Origin: Actinoplanes palleronii
Lineage (GTDB): Bacteria; Actinomycetota; Actinomycetes; Mycobacteriales; Micromonosporaceae
NCBI RefSeq assembly: GCF_016862315.1
Contig: NZ_BOMS01000042.1
Location: forward strand, 1 to 64,000
Length of the DNA stretch: 64,000 bases
Reading direction: 5' to 3'
Part shown: piece by piece, positions 30,011-41,088 of the stretch
How the letters are laid out: each line of letters opens with the position of its first letter
Numbering within the stretch: the stretch's first letter is position 1
Made by a program: the position numbers and the translations under genes
Notes under the pieces: model-generated
What the model saw: only the letters and a program-made list of their open reading frames with translations
What the model was told of the DNA's origin: nothing
Database searches by the model: none

Positions 30011-31132
30011 ATGTGGCAGGCCGAAGTTCGCGTCGATCTGGACGCCATCCGGGACAACGTCGCGACGCTGCGCGCCGGCACCTCCGCCGAGGTGCTGGTC
30101 GCGGTCAAAGCCGATGGGTATGGCCACGGCATGGTCCCGGCCGCCCGCGCCGCGGTGGCCGGTGGCGCCACCTGGCTCGGCGTGGCCACCCTCGACGAGG
30201 CGCTGGAGCTGCGCCGGGCCGGTCTCGGCGCCCGGGTGCTGGCCTGGCTGCTCGCCCCCGGGCTGCCGCTGCACGAGGGCATCACGGCCGGGATCGACCT
30301 GAGCGCCGCCACCCCGGCCCTGCTCGACGAGCTGATCGCCGCCGCCGGTCGGGCCGGGCAGCCCGCCCGGGTGCACCTGAAGCTGGACACCGGGCTGGCC
30401 CGGGGCGGCGCGGTGGAGTCCGAGTGGCCGGCGCTGTTCGAGGCGGCGGCCAAGGCCCAGTCCGACGGCGACGTGCAGATCGTCGGCATCTGGAGCCACT
30501 TCGCCTGCGCCGATGAGCCGGGCCACGAGTCGATCGACCGGCAGCTCGCCGCGTTCACCGCCGGGCTGGCCCTGGCCGAGAGCTATGACCTGCGGCCGGC
30601 CCACCGGCACATCGCCAACTCGGCGGCCACCCTGACCCGGCCGGACGCGCACTTCGACCTGGTCCGGGTCGGCATCGCGGCCTACGGGCTGTCCCCGATC
30701 GCCGGCCGGGCCGACGGGCTGCGGCCCGCGATGACCGCACAGGCCCGGGTCACCCTGACCAAGCGGGTGCCGGCCGGTCAGGGCGTCTCGTACGGGCTGA
30801 CGTACCGGACCACCGAGGAGACCACGCTGGCCGTGGTCCCGCTGGGTTATGGCGACGGCGTGCCCCGGCACGCGTCGAGCACCGGCCCGGTGCGGATCGG
30901 CGGCACCACCGCCCGGATCGCCGGCCGGGTCTGCATGGATCAGTTGGTGGTCGACGTCGGCGACACCCCGGTGGTGGCCGGTGACGTGGCGACCCTGTTC
31001 GGCCCGGGTGACGACGGCGGGCCGACCGCCGACGACTGGGCCGCCGCCACCGGCACCATCAACTACGAGATCGTCACCCGGTTCGGCAGCAGCCGGGTCC
31101 CGAGGGTCTATGTGGGGGAGGTGGAGCCGTGA
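30011..31132 (+). CDS. alr: Alanine racemase
   Basis: PLP enzyme making D-alanine for peptidoglycan. 373 residues from ATG 30011. Lys33 in VAVKADGYGHG carries PLP. The second catalytic tyrosine lies in the GVSYGLTYR region. AGRVCMDQLVVDVG and the closing INYEIVTRFGSSRVPRVY are family signatures. An in-frame GTG-less ATG at 30002 would add three residues (MDG); the downstream ATG is preferred because it sits 7 nt after TAGGGT and starts the conserved sequence at once. Its last ~40 bp are duplicated just downstream. Confidence 0.95.
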   Translation: MWQAEVRVDLDAIRDNVATLRAGTSAEVLVAVKADGYGHGMVPAARAAVAGGATWLGVATLDEALELRRAGLGARVLAWLLAPGLPLHEGITAGIDLSAATPALLDELIAAAGRAGQPARVHLKLDTGLARGGAVESEWPALFEAAAKAQSDGDVQIVGIWSHFACADEPGHESIDRQLAAFTAGLALAESYDLRPAHRHIANSAATLTRPDAHFDLVRVGIAAYGLSPIAGRADGLRPAMTAQARVTLTKRVPAGQGVSYGLTYRTTEETTLAVVPLGYGDGVPRHASSTGPVRIGGTTARIAGRVCMDQLVVDVGDTPVVAGDVATLFGPGDDGGPTADDWAAATGTINYEIVTRFGSSRVPRVYVGEVEP

Positions 31133-31185
31133 GTCTTTTGTACGGGTCCCCAAGGTCTGTACCGGGGGAGGTCGAGCCGTGAGTC
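31095..31185. repeat. 41-bp direct duplication at the alr/hydrolase junction
   Basis: 31095-31135 (end of alr, including its ribosome-binding-like GGGGGAGG and GTGAGTC) is repeated imperfectly at 31144-31185. The second copy supplies the ribosome binding site and GTG start of the hydrolase. The first copy also has GTG but in another frame. Confidence 0.75.
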
Positions 31186-32249
31186 CGTCCAGGGTGGCCA
31201 AGCGGGCCGGGATAGCCGGCGCGGTGTTCGGGGTCGCGGCGGCCGGGCTGGCCACCGCGTTCGCTGTGGAGCGAGTGCTGGTGCGCCGCTCGGTCAACAA
31301 ACCCGGCGACCCCTATGTCGAGGAGCCCTTCGGCGACCAGCCGTTCGACGAGCAGCTGACGGTCACCGCGCCGGACGGCACCGACCTGCACGTCGAGATC
31401 ATCGAGCCCGCCGCGGGCAAGGCCACGAAGCCGACGATCGTCTTCGTGCACGGTTTCGCCCTGGACATGGGCACGTTCTACTTCCAGCGCCAGGCGCTCG
31501 CCGACCGCGGCGACCACCGGCTGGTCTTCTACGACCAGCCCGGTCACGGCCGGTCCGGCAAGCTGCAGGCCGGGACGTATGACATCGCCGCGCTCGGCCG
31601 CTCGCTGGCCGCCGTGCTCGACGCGGTGGTGCCGGAGGGGCACATCATCCTGGTCGGCCACTCGATGGGCGGGATGACCATCATGGCCTTCGCCGAGCAA
31701 TATCCGGAGTGGTTCGGCAACCGGGTCACCGGCGTGGTGCTGATGTCCACCTCGGCCGGTCTGTTCGACAAGGCGACGCTCGGGGTGAGCAGCGTGGTGG
31801 CCCGGGCCAGCGCGCCGTTCTTCCCGCTCTGGGACAAGGCGGCCAAGCTCGGCGGCGGCACCATCGAGCGGGCCCGGGTGGCCTCCTCCGACCTGGCCTG
31901 GCTGCTCACCCGGCGGTACGGCTTCGGCGAGGCCCGGCCCAGCCCGACGCTCGTCACGTTCGTGGAGAGCATGAATTCCAAGACCTCGGCCGAGACGCTC
32001 ACCAAATATCTGAACACGCTCTATCGGCACAGCCGGCTGCCGGCGCTGTCCGCGCTGCGCGGCGTGCCGGTGCTGGTGATCGTCGGCACCCGGGACTACC
32101 TGACCCCGGTGACGCACTCCGAGGAGATCATCCATGAGCTGCCCGAGGCCGAGCTTCTGAAGATCGAGAACAGTGGTCACGTGGTGATGCTGGAGAAGTC
32201 CGACGAGGTGAACGCGGCCCTGATCCCGTTCCTGGAGAAGATTTCGTGA
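31179..32249 (+). CDS. Alpha/beta hydrolase
   Basis: 356 residues. A TM or signal-anchor segment at ~10-32 (AGIAGAVFGVAAAGLATAFAVE) is followed by an alpha/beta hydrolase fold: oxyanion VHGFALDMGTF, nucleophile GHSMGGM, acid GTRDYLTP and histidine NSGHVVMLE. The substrate is unknown. The gene is conserved between alr and tsaE in actinobacteria. GTG at 31179 follows GGGGGAGG. The 3' end overlaps tsaE by four bases, so it belongs to the downstream operon. Confidence 0.9.
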   Translation: MSPSRVAKRAGIAGAVFGVAAAGLATAFAVERVLVRRSVNKPGDPYVEEPFGDQPFDEQLTVTAPDGTDLHVEIIEPAAGKATKPTIVFVHGFALDMGTFYFQRQALADRGDHRLVFYDQPGHGRSGKLQAGTYDIAALGRSLAAVLDAVVPEGHIILVGHSMGGMTIMAFAEQYPEWFGNRVTGVVLMSTSAGLFDKATLGVSSVVARASAPFFPLWDKAAKLGGGTIERARVASSDLAWLLTRRYGFGEARPSPTLVTFVESMNSKTSAETLTKYLNTLYRHSRLPALSALRGVPVLVIVGTRDYLTPVTHSEEIIHELPEAELLKIENSGHVVMLEKSDEVNAALIPFLEKIS

Positions 32250-32695
32250 AACTGACGTCCGTCGAGCAGACCCAGGCCTTCGGCCGGCGGCTCGCCACCG
32301 TGCTGCGCCCCGGTGACCTGCTGCTGCTGACCGGGCCGCTGGGTGCCGGCAAGACCGCGCTGGCACAGGGCATCGGCGCCGGGCTGGGCGTGCAGGGGCC
32401 GATCACCTCGCCCACCTTCGTGATCGCCCGGGTGCACCGCGGCCCGGTCGCGATGGTGCACGCCGACGCGTACCGGCTGGGTGACCGGCCCGACCCGCGC
32501 GCCGAGATCGACGACCTGGACCTGGACGCCTCGGCCGACGAGGCGGTCACCGTCGTGGAGTGGGGCGCCGGGCTGGTCGAGCAGCTCAACGACGAATATC
32601 TGCTGGTCCGCATCGACCGGCTGGACGACGACACCCGAGTGATCGAACTGGTGCCGCACGGCGGCGACTGGGCACACCGACTGGAGAAAATGTGA
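32246..32695 (+). CDS. tsaE: tRNA t6A biosynthesis ATPase TsaE
   Basis: ATPase required with TsaB and TsaD for threonylcarbamoylation of tRNA A37. 149 residues. P-loop GPLGAGKTALAQG, switch-like SPTFVIARVH, H-A-D-A-Y-R and the Walker B-like VVEWGAGL are family motifs. It overlaps the hydrolase (ATGA-type) and ung. tsaB and tsaD follow after ung. Confidence 0.94.
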   Translation: MKLTSVEQTQAFGRRLATVLRPGDLLLLTGPLGAGKTALAQGIGAGLGVQGPITSPTFVIARVHRGPVAMVHADAYRLGDRPDPRAEIDDLDLDASADEAVTVVEWGAGLVEQLNDEYLLVRIDRLDDDTRVIELVPHGGDWAHRLEKM

Positions 32696-33375
32696 ACCTG
32701 ACCGAGCACCTGCCCGCCGACTGGCGCGCCGAGCTGGCACCCTTCCTGGACGAGGCGGCCACCGCGGCGCTCAGTGAGTTCGTGACCGCTGAGTACGCCG
32801 AGCAGACCGTCTACCCGCCGCTGGAGGACCTGTTCACGGCGTACCGGCTGTGCTCGCCGGAGCAGACCCGGGTGCTGATCCTGGGCCAGGACCCGTACCA
32901 CGGCGCCGGGCAGGCGCACGGGCTGAGCTTCAGCGTGCGCGACGGCGTCCGGGTGCCGCCGTCGCTGCGCAACGTCTTCAAGGAGCTCGCCGAGGACGTC
33001 AACATCGCCCCGCCGAAGAGCGGCAACCTCACCGGCTGGGCGGAGCAGGGCGTGCTGCTGCTCAACGCGGTGCTGACGGTGCGGGCCACCAAGGCCGCCT
33101 CGCACGCGAACAAGGGCTGGGAGACGTTCACCGACGCCACCATCCGTGCGCTGAACGAGCGGAACGAGCGGGTCGTCTTCCTGCTCTGGGGCAACTACGC
33201 GAAGAAGAAGGCGGTGCTGGTCACCAACCCGGTGCACGCGGTGATCGAAGCCGGTCACCCGAGCCCGATGAACCCGGCCGGTTTTCTCGGCAGCCGCCCG
33301 TTCAGCGCGGCCAACAAGGCGCTCGCCGACGGTGGCCGCCCGGTGGTGAACTGGGATCCCCGGGGCACCGTCTAG
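32692..33375 (+). CDS. ung: Uracil-DNA glycosylase
   Basis: Family 1 UDG removing uracil from DNA. 227 residues from GTG 32692, which overlaps the tsaE stop. Catalytic water-activating motif GQDPYHGAGQAHGLSFSV, and the DNA-intercalation motif HPSPMNPAGFLG. LLNAVLTVRATKAASHANKGWE is also diagnostic. The longer frame from 32560 is a shadow of tsaE. Placement inside the tsa cluster is unusual for function but presumably operonic. Confidence 0.95.
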   Translation: MNLTEHLPADWRAELAPFLDEAATAALSEFVTAEYAEQTVYPPLEDLFTAYRLCSPEQTRVLILGQDPYHGAGQAHGLSFSVRDGVRVPPSLRNVFKELAEDVNIAPPKSGNLTGWAEQGVLLLNAVLTVRATKAASHANKGWETFTDATIRALNERNERVVFLLWGNYAKKKAVLVTNPVHAVIEAGHPSPMNPAGFLGSRPFSAANKALADGGRPVVNWDPRGTV

Positions 33376-33378
33376 GGT
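33373..33378 (+). promoter_or_regulatory. Candidate -10 box of tsaB
   Basis: TAGGGT overlapping the ung stop codon and ending 7 nt before GTG 33386. The TAG is forced by the stop codon, so this one is weaker evidence. Confidence 0.35.
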
Positions 33379-33385
33379 TTCAGGC

Positions 33386-34042
33386 GTGCTCGTACTCGCT
33401 CTGGACACCGCGACGCCCGCTTCGACGGCGGCGCTTGTCGAGGTCACCGCGGACGGTCTGTTCGGGGTGGCCGAGAACCGTACCGTCGATCCCCGTGCGC
33501 ACGGCGAGAAGCTGGCGCCGGAGATCGCGGCGGTGCTCGCCGGCGCCGGGTTCCGGCCACGTGACCTGACCGCGATCGTGGCCGGGCTGGGCCCCGGGCC
33601 CTACACCGGCTTGCGGGTGGGGCTGGCCACCGCGGCCGCCATGGGTCAGGCGCTCGGCATCCCGACCTACGGTGTCTGCTCGCTGGACGCGCTGGGCCGG
33701 GCGGCCGGCCCGGGGCGGGTCCTGGTCGCCACGGACGCGCGCCGTCGTGAGGTGTATTACGCGACTTATATCGATGGAGTGCGCGATGTCGGACCCGATG
33801 TCGCCAAGCCATCTGATGTCGAAATAAATTCGGACAAAATGGCGGGTGAGGGTGCGCTGAAGTACGGCGACGTCTTCGGCCTCCCGGTCGAGGAGCACCT
33901 GCTCTACCCGCCCGGTGCGGCCCTGGTCGCGCTCGCCGCCGACCGGGTCCGGGCGAAGGCGCCGAGCGAGATCCTCACCCCCCTCTACCTGCGCCGCCCC
34001 GACGCGGTCGAGCCGGCCGGCCGCAAGCCGGTGCTCACCTGA
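33386..34042 (+). CDS. tsaB: tRNA t6A biosynthesis protein TsaB
   Basis: ASKHA-fold partner of TsaD in t6A37 synthesis. 218 residues. It opens VLALDTATPASTAALVE and contains GLGPGPYTGLRVGLATA, the family fingerprint. It has no complete metal site, as expected for TsaB. The 3' half of the gene (33750-33850) has locally lower GC (YYATYIDG.., EINSDKMAG) than its neighbours. The stop overlaps the rimI start. Confidence 0.93.
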   Translation: MLVLALDTATPASTAALVEVTADGLFGVAENRTVDPRAHGEKLAPEIAAVLAGAGFRPRDLTAIVAGLGPGPYTGLRVGLATAAAMGQALGIPTYGVCSLDALGRAAGPGRVLVATDARRREVYYATYIDGVRDVGPDVAKPSDVEINSDKMAGEGALKYGDVFGLPVEEHLLYPPGAALVALAADRVRAKAPSEILTPLYLRRPDAVEPAGRKPVLT

Positions 34043-34479
34043 TGCGGATCGAACGGTTCCGGTGGTGGCACATCGACGAGGTCATCCCGATGGAGGAGGA
34101 CCTCTTCGGCCCGGAGAAGTGGTCCGCGGCGATGTTCTGGAACGAGCTCGCGCAGGGCCACCACTACGTCGTCGCGACGCGTGACGACCAGGTCGTCGGG
34201 TATGCCGGGCTGTCCGTTGTGGATCGCGAGGAGTCCTGGGTGCAGAACATCGCGGTCCGGCGGGACGCCCAGCGGCTCGGCATCGGCCGGGCCCTGCTGG
34301 AGGACCTGCTCGCCGAGGCGGCCCGGCAGAACGTGCGCAAGACCCTGCTTGAGGTGGCGATCGACAACCACCCGGCGCAGAAGCTGTACGCCAGCTACGG
34401 CTTCGAGCCGGTCGGGATCCGGCGCGGCTACTACCAACCCAGCAACACCGACGCCCTGGTGATGATGCGAGATGCCTGA
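34042..34479 (+). CDS. rimI: Ribosomal protein S18-alanine N-acetyltransferase RimI
   Basis: GNAT acetyltransferase of 145 residues that acetylates the N-terminus of S18 and possibly other proteins. The acetyl-CoA loop is [47 protein letters not shown] is typical of RimI. It overlaps tsaB and tsaD by 1 and 8 bases, the common tsaB-rimI-tsaD arrangement. Confidence 0.92.
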   Translation: MRIERFRWWHIDEVIPMEEDLFGPEKWSAAMFWNELAQGHHYVVATRDDQVVGYAGLSVVDREESWVQNIAVRRDAQRLGIGRALLEDLLAEAARQNVRKTLLEVAIDNHPAQKLYASYGFEPVGIRRGYYQPSNTDALVMMRDA

Positions 34480-35524
34480 CGAACCCCTGGTCCTCGGGAT
34501 CGAGACCTCCTGCGACGAGACCGGCATCGGCATCGTGCGCGGCCACACCCTGCTCGCCGACGCGCTGGCGTCCAGTGTGGAGCAGCACGCCCGGTTCGGC
34601 GGGGTGGTGCCCGAGGTGGCCAGCCGCGCGCATCTGGAAGCGCTGGTGCCGACCATGCAGCGGGCCCTCGACGAGGCCGGTGTCACGCTCGCCGACATCG
34701 ACGCGATCGCGGTGACCAGCGGCCCCGGCCTGGCCGGCGCGCTGCTGGTCGGGGTGGCCGCGGCCAAGGGGTACGCGATCGCCGCCGAGAAGCCGATCTA
34801 CGGCGTGAACCACCTGGCCGCGCACGTCGCGGTGGACACCCTGGAGCACGGCCCGCTGCCCGAGCCGGCGATCGCCATGCTGGTCTCCGGTGGCCACTCG
34901 TCGCTGCTGCTCGTCGACGACCTGACCGCCGGGGTGACCCCGCTCGGCGCGACCATCGACGACGCGGCCGGCGAGGCGTTCGACAAGGTGGCCCGGCTGC
35001 TCGGACTGGGCTTCCCGGGCGGCCCGATCATCGACCGGTCGGCGCGCGACGGCGACCCGGGCTCGATCGCCTTCCCGCGCGGGCTGACCGCGGCCAAGGA
35101 CCAGGCGGCGCACCGCTTCGACTTCTCCTTCTCCGGCCTGAAGACCGCGGTGGCCCGCTGGGTCGAGGCACGCGAGCGGGCCGGCGAGCCGGTGCCGATC
35201 GCCGACGTCTCGGCCAGCTTCCAGGAGGCGGTCTGCGACGTGCTCACCCGCAAGGCGATTGACGCCTGCCTGACCAACGGGGTCGGGACGCTGGTGATCG
35301 GCGGCGGGGTGGCGGCCAACTCGCGGTTGCGGGTGCTGGCCGAGCAGCGGGCCGCCAAGCACGGGATCCTGGTGCGCGTGCCGCGTCCGCAGCTGTGCAC
35401 CGACAACGGCGCGATGGTGGCCGCGCTCGGCTCACATCTGGTCGCGGCCGGCATCGCGCCGAGCCGTCTCGATCTGCCCGCCGATTCCGCGATGAGTTTG
35501 ACCTCGGTCAGCGTGCCGGGGTAG
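34472..35524 (+). CDS. tsaD: tRNA N6-adenosine threonylcarbamoyltransferase TsaD
   Basis: Catalytic subunit that transfers threonylcarbamoyl to A37 of ANN-decoding tRNAs. 350 residues. It opens [14 protein letters not shown]; the metal-binding HXXXH is [27 protein letters not shown] and [12 protein letters not shown] complete the ASKHA fold. ATG lies inside the rimI end. A small conserved gene follows 9 bp downstream. Confidence 0.96.
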   Translation: MPDEPLVLGIETSCDETGIGIVRGHTLLADALASSVEQHARFGGVVPEVASRAHLEALVPTMQRALDEAGVTLADIDAIAVTSGPGLAGALLVGVAAAKGYAIAAEKPIYGVNHLAAHVAVDTLEHGPLPEPAIAMLVSGGHSSLLLVDDLTAGVTPLGATIDDAAGEAFDKVARLLGLGFPGGPIIDRSARDGDPGSIAFPRGLTAAKDQAAHRFDFSFSGLKTAVARWVEARERAGEPVPIADVSASFQEAVCDVLTRKAIDACLTNGVGTLVIGGGVAANSRLRVLAEQRAAKHGILVRVPRPQLCTDNGAMVAALGSHLVAAGIAPSRLDLPADSAMSLTSVSVPG

Positions 35525-35533
35525 GAAGCCTTC

Positions 35534-35788
35534 ATGATCGCGCGGATGTGGGAGGTGCGGGCCTCGCGCAGCGGCTTCGACGAGCTGCTGAGCTGGGTCT
35601 GCGATACGGCGGTGCCGGGACTCGAGGTACTGCCACAACATGTGTCGAGTGACGTCTATTCGTCCACGGATCATCGCATCGTCGTCATCACCAAATGGCG
35701 AAACACCCCGGAGAGCCTGCCTGCGCCGCCGGACAAGCTGGTAGCACGCGCTCCGCACGTCTGGGATTTCACTCCGGTCGATCGCTGA
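35534..35788 (+). CDS. Small conserved protein, ferredoxin-like fold suspected
   Basis: 84 residues. Composition and pattern (MIARMWEVRASRSGFDELLSW.., RIVVITKWRN) suggest a dimeric alpha/beta barrel like the ABM family, but no catalytic residues can be named. ATG follows AGGAAG (35524-35529). It trails tsaD by 9 bp and is probably co-transcribed. Function unknown. Confidence 0.7.
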   Translation: MIARMWEVRASRSGFDELLSWVCDTAVPGLEVLPQHVSSDVYSSTDHRIVVITKWRNTPESLPAPPDKLVARAPHVWDFTPVDR

Positions 35789-35830
35789 GTAGTCGCAGCA
35801 ACGGCATTCGGGCCTTACCGTCGGGGCCTG

Positions 35831-37516
35831 ATGCGCAGACTGCCCGTGGCCGATCCCGGCCTGCCCGACGCCCGATCCGCCACCCGTTACCTCAGCTGGC
35901 TGGTCCGCCGCTCCCGTATGACGATCGTCACGGCGATCGCGCTGGCGGTGGCCTGGATGGGGTGCCAGTCACTGGTGCCCGCGATGGTCGGCCGGGCCAT
36001 CGACGCGGCCGCGCAGGAGCGTGGCCGGGCCCTGCTCGGCTGGGGGCTGGCCCTGTTCGTGGTCGGCGTCCTGCAGGCACTGACCGGGATCACCCGGCAC
36101 CGGTTCGCGGTGGTCAACTGGCTGGGCGCGGGGTTCCGCACCGTGCAGGTCACCGTGCGCCAGGCGAACCGGCTCGGCTCGTCGCTGCCGGGCCGGCTGG
36201 AGGCCGGCGAGGTGGTGGCGATCGGCACCTCGGACATCAACCACATCGGCGGCGCGGTCGACGTCGCGGCCCGGGGGACCGGCGCGCTGATCGCGGTCAC
36301 CACGGTCACCGTGCTGCTGCTGCACACCTCGGTCCCGCTCGGCCTGGTGGTGCTGGTCGGCGTACCGGCCTTGATGATCGTCGCGGGTGGACTGATCCGG
36401 CCGCTGCACCGGCGCCAGCAGGCGTACCGGGAGCAGCAGGGCCGGCTGACGGGTCAGGCCGCGGACCTGGTGACCGGGCTTCGGGTGCTGCGCGGCGTGG
36501 GCGGCGAGGCGGTGATGGTGGCGCGCTATCGCGCGCAGTCCCAGGCGCTGCGCGCGGCAGGGGTACGCACCGCAGCCGTCGAGTCGCTGCTGGAGGCCGC
36601 CCAGGTGCTCCTGCCCGGCACGTTCCTGGTCCTGGTCACCTGGCTGGGCTCGCGGCTCGCCGCCGACGGCCGGATCACCGTCGGCCAGCTGGTCTCGTTC
36701 TACGCCTACGCCGCGTTCCTGGTCGCCCCGCTGCGTCAGCTCACCGACTCGATCGACAAGCTGACCCGGGGCCACGTGTCGGCTCGCCGGGTGGTGGCCA
36801 TGCTGGGCATGGCGGGCGAACTGCCGGACCCACCCGGGGCACCCGCCGAGCCGGACGGTGAGCTGGCCGACCCGGCCTCCGGCGTGCGGGTACCCCCCGG
36901 CCTGCTGACCGCGATCGTGGCCGAGGACCCGGCCGACGCGGCCCGGCTCGCCGACCGGCTGGGCCGCTACGCCGAGGGCGCCACCCTGGGCGGGGTGCCA
37001 CTGTCCGAGCTGCCCCTGGCGGTGGTGCGCAAGCGGATCCTGGTCGCCGAGAACGAGGCACGGCTCTTCTCCGGGCGGCTGCGCACCGACCTGGACCCGG
37101 AACAGAGCGGCCGGCTGACCGAGGCCCTGGACGCGGCCGCCGCACAGGACATCGTGGACGGTCTGCCCCGCGGCCTGGACAGCGTGGTCGCCGGGCGGGG
37201 CCGATCGTTCTCCGGAGGGCAGCAGCAACGGCTGCGGCTGGCCCGGGCGCTGGTCGCCGACCCGGAGATCCTGATCCTGGTGGAGCCGACGAACGCGGTC
37301 GACGCGCACACCGAGGTACGGATCGCCGAGCGGATCCGGGCCGTCCGGGCCGGCCGCACCACGGTGGTCTGCACGTCCAGCCCGCTCGTCCTCGGCCACG
37401 CCGACCGGGTGCTGTACCTGGAGCGGGGCCGGGTGACGGCCGCCGGCACCCATCGTGAGCTGCTCGCCGGGGCACCGGGATACGCCCGCGTGGTGCTGCG
37501 CGGGGACGCGTCGTGA
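35831..37516 (+). CDS. ABC exporter half-transporter with degenerate nucleotide site
   Basis: 561 residues: an ABC exporter TM domain (~20-310, six helices), then an NBD at ~320-555. The Walker A lysine loop is absent: at ~357-373 the chain reads TAIVAEDPADAARLADRL. The Walker B Asp is Val (ILILVEPTNAVD), and the H-loop His is missing (VVCTSSPLV). The signature FSGGQQQRLRLARAL is intact at ~459. It can therefore bind ATP only through its partner's Walker motifs. It overlaps the next gene by four bases, forming an obligate heterodimer. Substrate unknown. Confidence 0.9.
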   Translation: MRRLPVADPGLPDARSATRYLSWLVRRSRMTIVTAIALAVAWMGCQSLVPAMVGRAIDAAAQERGRALLGWGLALFVVGVLQALTGITRHRFAVVNWLGAGFRTVQVTVRQANRLGSSLPGRLEAGEVVAIGTSDINHIGGAVDVAARGTGALIAVTTVTVLLLHTSVPLGLVVLVGVPALMIVAGGLIRPLHRRQQAYREQQGRLTGQAADLVTGLRVLRGVGGEAVMVARYRAQSQALRAAGVRTAAVESLLEAAQVLLPGTFLVLVTWLGSRLAADGRITVGQLVSFYAYAAFLVAPLRQLTDSIDKLTRGHVSARRVVAMLGMAGELPDPPGAPAEPDGELADPASGVRVPPGLLTAIVAEDPADAARLADRLGRYAEGATLGGVPLSELPLAVVRKRILVAENEARLFSGRLRTDLDPEQSGRLTEALDAAAAQDIVDGLPRGLDSVVAGRGRSFSGGQQQRLRLARALVADPEILILVEPTNAVDAHTEVRIAERIRAVRAGRTTVVCTSSPLVLGHADRVLYLERGRVTAAGTHRELLAGAPGYARVVLRGDAS

Positions 37517-39315
37517 GCCACGCGCTGCCGGTCGCCACCCGTGAACAGGCCTGGCGGTACGCCCGCGCCCTGTTCCGCGACCACCCGGGCATGTTCCGGG
37601 CCACGATCGGCCTGCACCTGTTCGCCGCGCTGGCCGGGCTGGCCGGTCCCCGGCTGCTCGGCGCGCTGGTCCAGGCGGTCCAGCGCGGGGTGCCGGGCGC
37701 CGAGCTGAACCGCCTGGCCGGCACCCTGGCCGGGTTCGTGCTGGTGCAGGCGGTGCTGATCCGGTTCGCGTACCTGGCCTCGGCCCGGCTCGGCGAGCAG
37801 GTGCTGGCCCAGCTGCGGGAGGAGTTCATCGCCCGGGTGCTGACCCTGCCGCTCGGCACCGTGGAGTCGGCCGGCACCGGTGACCTGCTGACCCGGACCA
37901 CCCGGGACGTGGACGCGCTCTCCAAGTGCGTCCGGCTGGCCGTGCCGGAGACGATGATCGCGCTGCTCACCGGCGGGCTGGTGGTGGTGGCGCTGATCGC
38001 GGTGTCCCCGGTGCTGGCCGTACCGCTGCTGGTCGGTGTGCCGATCACGGTGGCCGGCACCCGCTGGTACGTCCGCCGCGCCCCGTCGGGCTACCTGCGG
38101 CAGAACGCGGCCTACTCGGAGGTGACCGACGGGCTCACCGAGACGGTCGAGGGCGCCCGCACGGTCGAGGCGCTGGGCCGGCAGCAGCAGCGGATCGCCC
38201 GGACCGACCGGGACCTGAGCCGCTCCTGGCGTGCCGAGCGCTACACCCTGTTCCTGCGGACCGTCTGGTGGCCGGTGATCGAGGTCAGTTACGTGATCCC
38301 GATGGTGCTCACCCTGCTCACCGGCGGCTGGCTCTACCTGCGCGGTGTGGTCACGCTGGGCCAGCTGACCGCCGCCGTGGTCTACGTCCAGCAGCTGATC
38401 CACCCGCTCGACCGGCTGCTCTCCTGGCTGGACGAGCTGCAGGTGGGCGCGGCCTCACTGGCCCGGCTGCTGGGGGTGGCCGCCGCGCCGGAGGCGGACC
38501 ACCGCGACGCGCCGGTACCGGACGGCCCTCGGATCGAGGTGCGCGGCGTGCGGTTCGGCTACGTCGAGGGCCGGGAGGTGCTGCACGGCGTCGACCTGAC
38601 CCTGCGCCCGGGGGAGCGGCTCGCCGTGGTCGGCCCGTCCGGCGCCGGCAAGTCCACGCTGGGCCGCCTGCTGGCCGGGATCCACCAGCCCACCGAGGGC
38701 AGCGTGACGGTCGGCGGGGTGCCGCTCGGCGCGCTCGGCCCGGACCGGTTGCGCACCGAGGTGGCGCTGGTCAGCCAGGAGCATCACGTGTTCATCGGCA
38801 CCCTGCGGGACAACGTGGCGATGGCCCGGCCGCAGGCGCCGGAGCCGGACGTCCGGACCGCGCTCGCCGCCGTGCACGCCCTGGAGTGGGCGGACGGGCT
38901 GCCGGACGGGCTGGACACCGTGGTCGGCGACGGTGGGCTGCCGCTGACCGCGGCTCAGGCGCAGCAGGTGGCGCTGGCCCGGCTGATCCTCGCCGATCCG
39001 CACACGCTGGTGCTGGACGAGGCGACCGCGCTGCTGGACCCCCGGGCGGCCCGGGACCTGGAACGGTCGCTGGCCGCGGTGGTGCACGGGCGGACCGTGG
39101 TAGCGATCGCACACCGGTTGTTCTCGGCACACGACGCCGACCGGGTCGCGGTGGTGGAGAACGGGCGGATCACCGAGCTGGGGTCGCACGACGAGCTGGT
39201 CGCGGCGAACGGGCCGTACGCGGCGTTGTGGCGGTCGTGGCAGGGCGGTGGCGTACCGGAGAAGCCGCCGGACCAGCGGCGGCCGGAAGACGACCGCCTG
39301 CTGGAGAGTCACTGA
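37513..39315 (+). CDS. ABC exporter half-transporter with intact Walker motifs but degenerate signature
   Basis: 600 residues. TM domain ~20-320, NBD ~345-585. Walker A is GPSGAGKSTLGRLL (~374), Walker B is TLVLDEATALLD and the H-loop is VVAIAHRLF. The LSGGQ signature is replaced by LTAAQAQQVALAR (~475-490). This complements the upstream half-transporter, whose signature is intact but whose Walker A is lost, so the heterodimer has one working and one dead ATP site. GTG start at 37513 overlaps the first gene. The C-terminal ~25 residues are charged and Pro-rich. Confidence 0.92.
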   Translation: MSHALPVATREQAWRYARALFRDHPGMFRATIGLHLFAALAGLAGPRLLGALVQAVQRGVPGAELNRLAGTLAGFVLVQAVLIRFAYLASARLGEQVLAQLREEFIARVLTLPLGTVESAGTGDLLTRTTRDVDALSKCVRLAVPETMIALLTGGLVVVALIAVSPVLAVPLLVGVPITVAGTRWYVRRAPSGYLRQNAAYSEVTDGLTETVEGARTVEALGRQQQRIARTDRDLSRSWRAERYTLFLRTVWWPVIEVSYVIPMVLTLLTGGWLYLRGVVTLGQLTAAVVYVQQLIHPLDRLLSWLDELQVGAASLARLLGVAAAPEADHRDAPVPDGPRIEVRGVRFGYVEGREVLHGVDLTLRPGERLAVVGPSGAGKSTLGRLLAGIHQPTEGSVTVGGVPLGALGPDRLRTEVALVSQEHHVFIGTLRDNVAMARPQAPEPDVRTALAAVHALEWADGLPDGLDTVVGDGGLPLTAAQAQQVALARLILADPHTLVLDEATALLDPRAARDLERSLAAVVHGRTVVAIAHRLFSAHDADRVAVVENGRITELGSHDELVAANGPYAALWRSWQGGGVPEKPPDQRRPEDDRLLESH

Positions 39316-39321
39316 AAAGCC

Positions 39322-39356
39322 GACAAGGCGCGTCCCGTAGGGAGACGCGCCTTGTC
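39322..39356. terminator. Bidirectional terminator between ABC exporter and groEL
   Basis: GACAAGGCGCGTC (39322-39334) pairs perfectly with 39344-39356 over a 9-nt loop, between convergent gene ends. Confidence 0.85.
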
Positions 39357-39368
39357 AGGAACAACCGA

Positions 39369-41027
<1,659 letters not shown>

Positions 41028-41088
41028 TCACGCACCGGCGCCCTGCCCCGAAATGCCGGAACAGGGCGCCTGTGCAGTCAGTTAGGTC

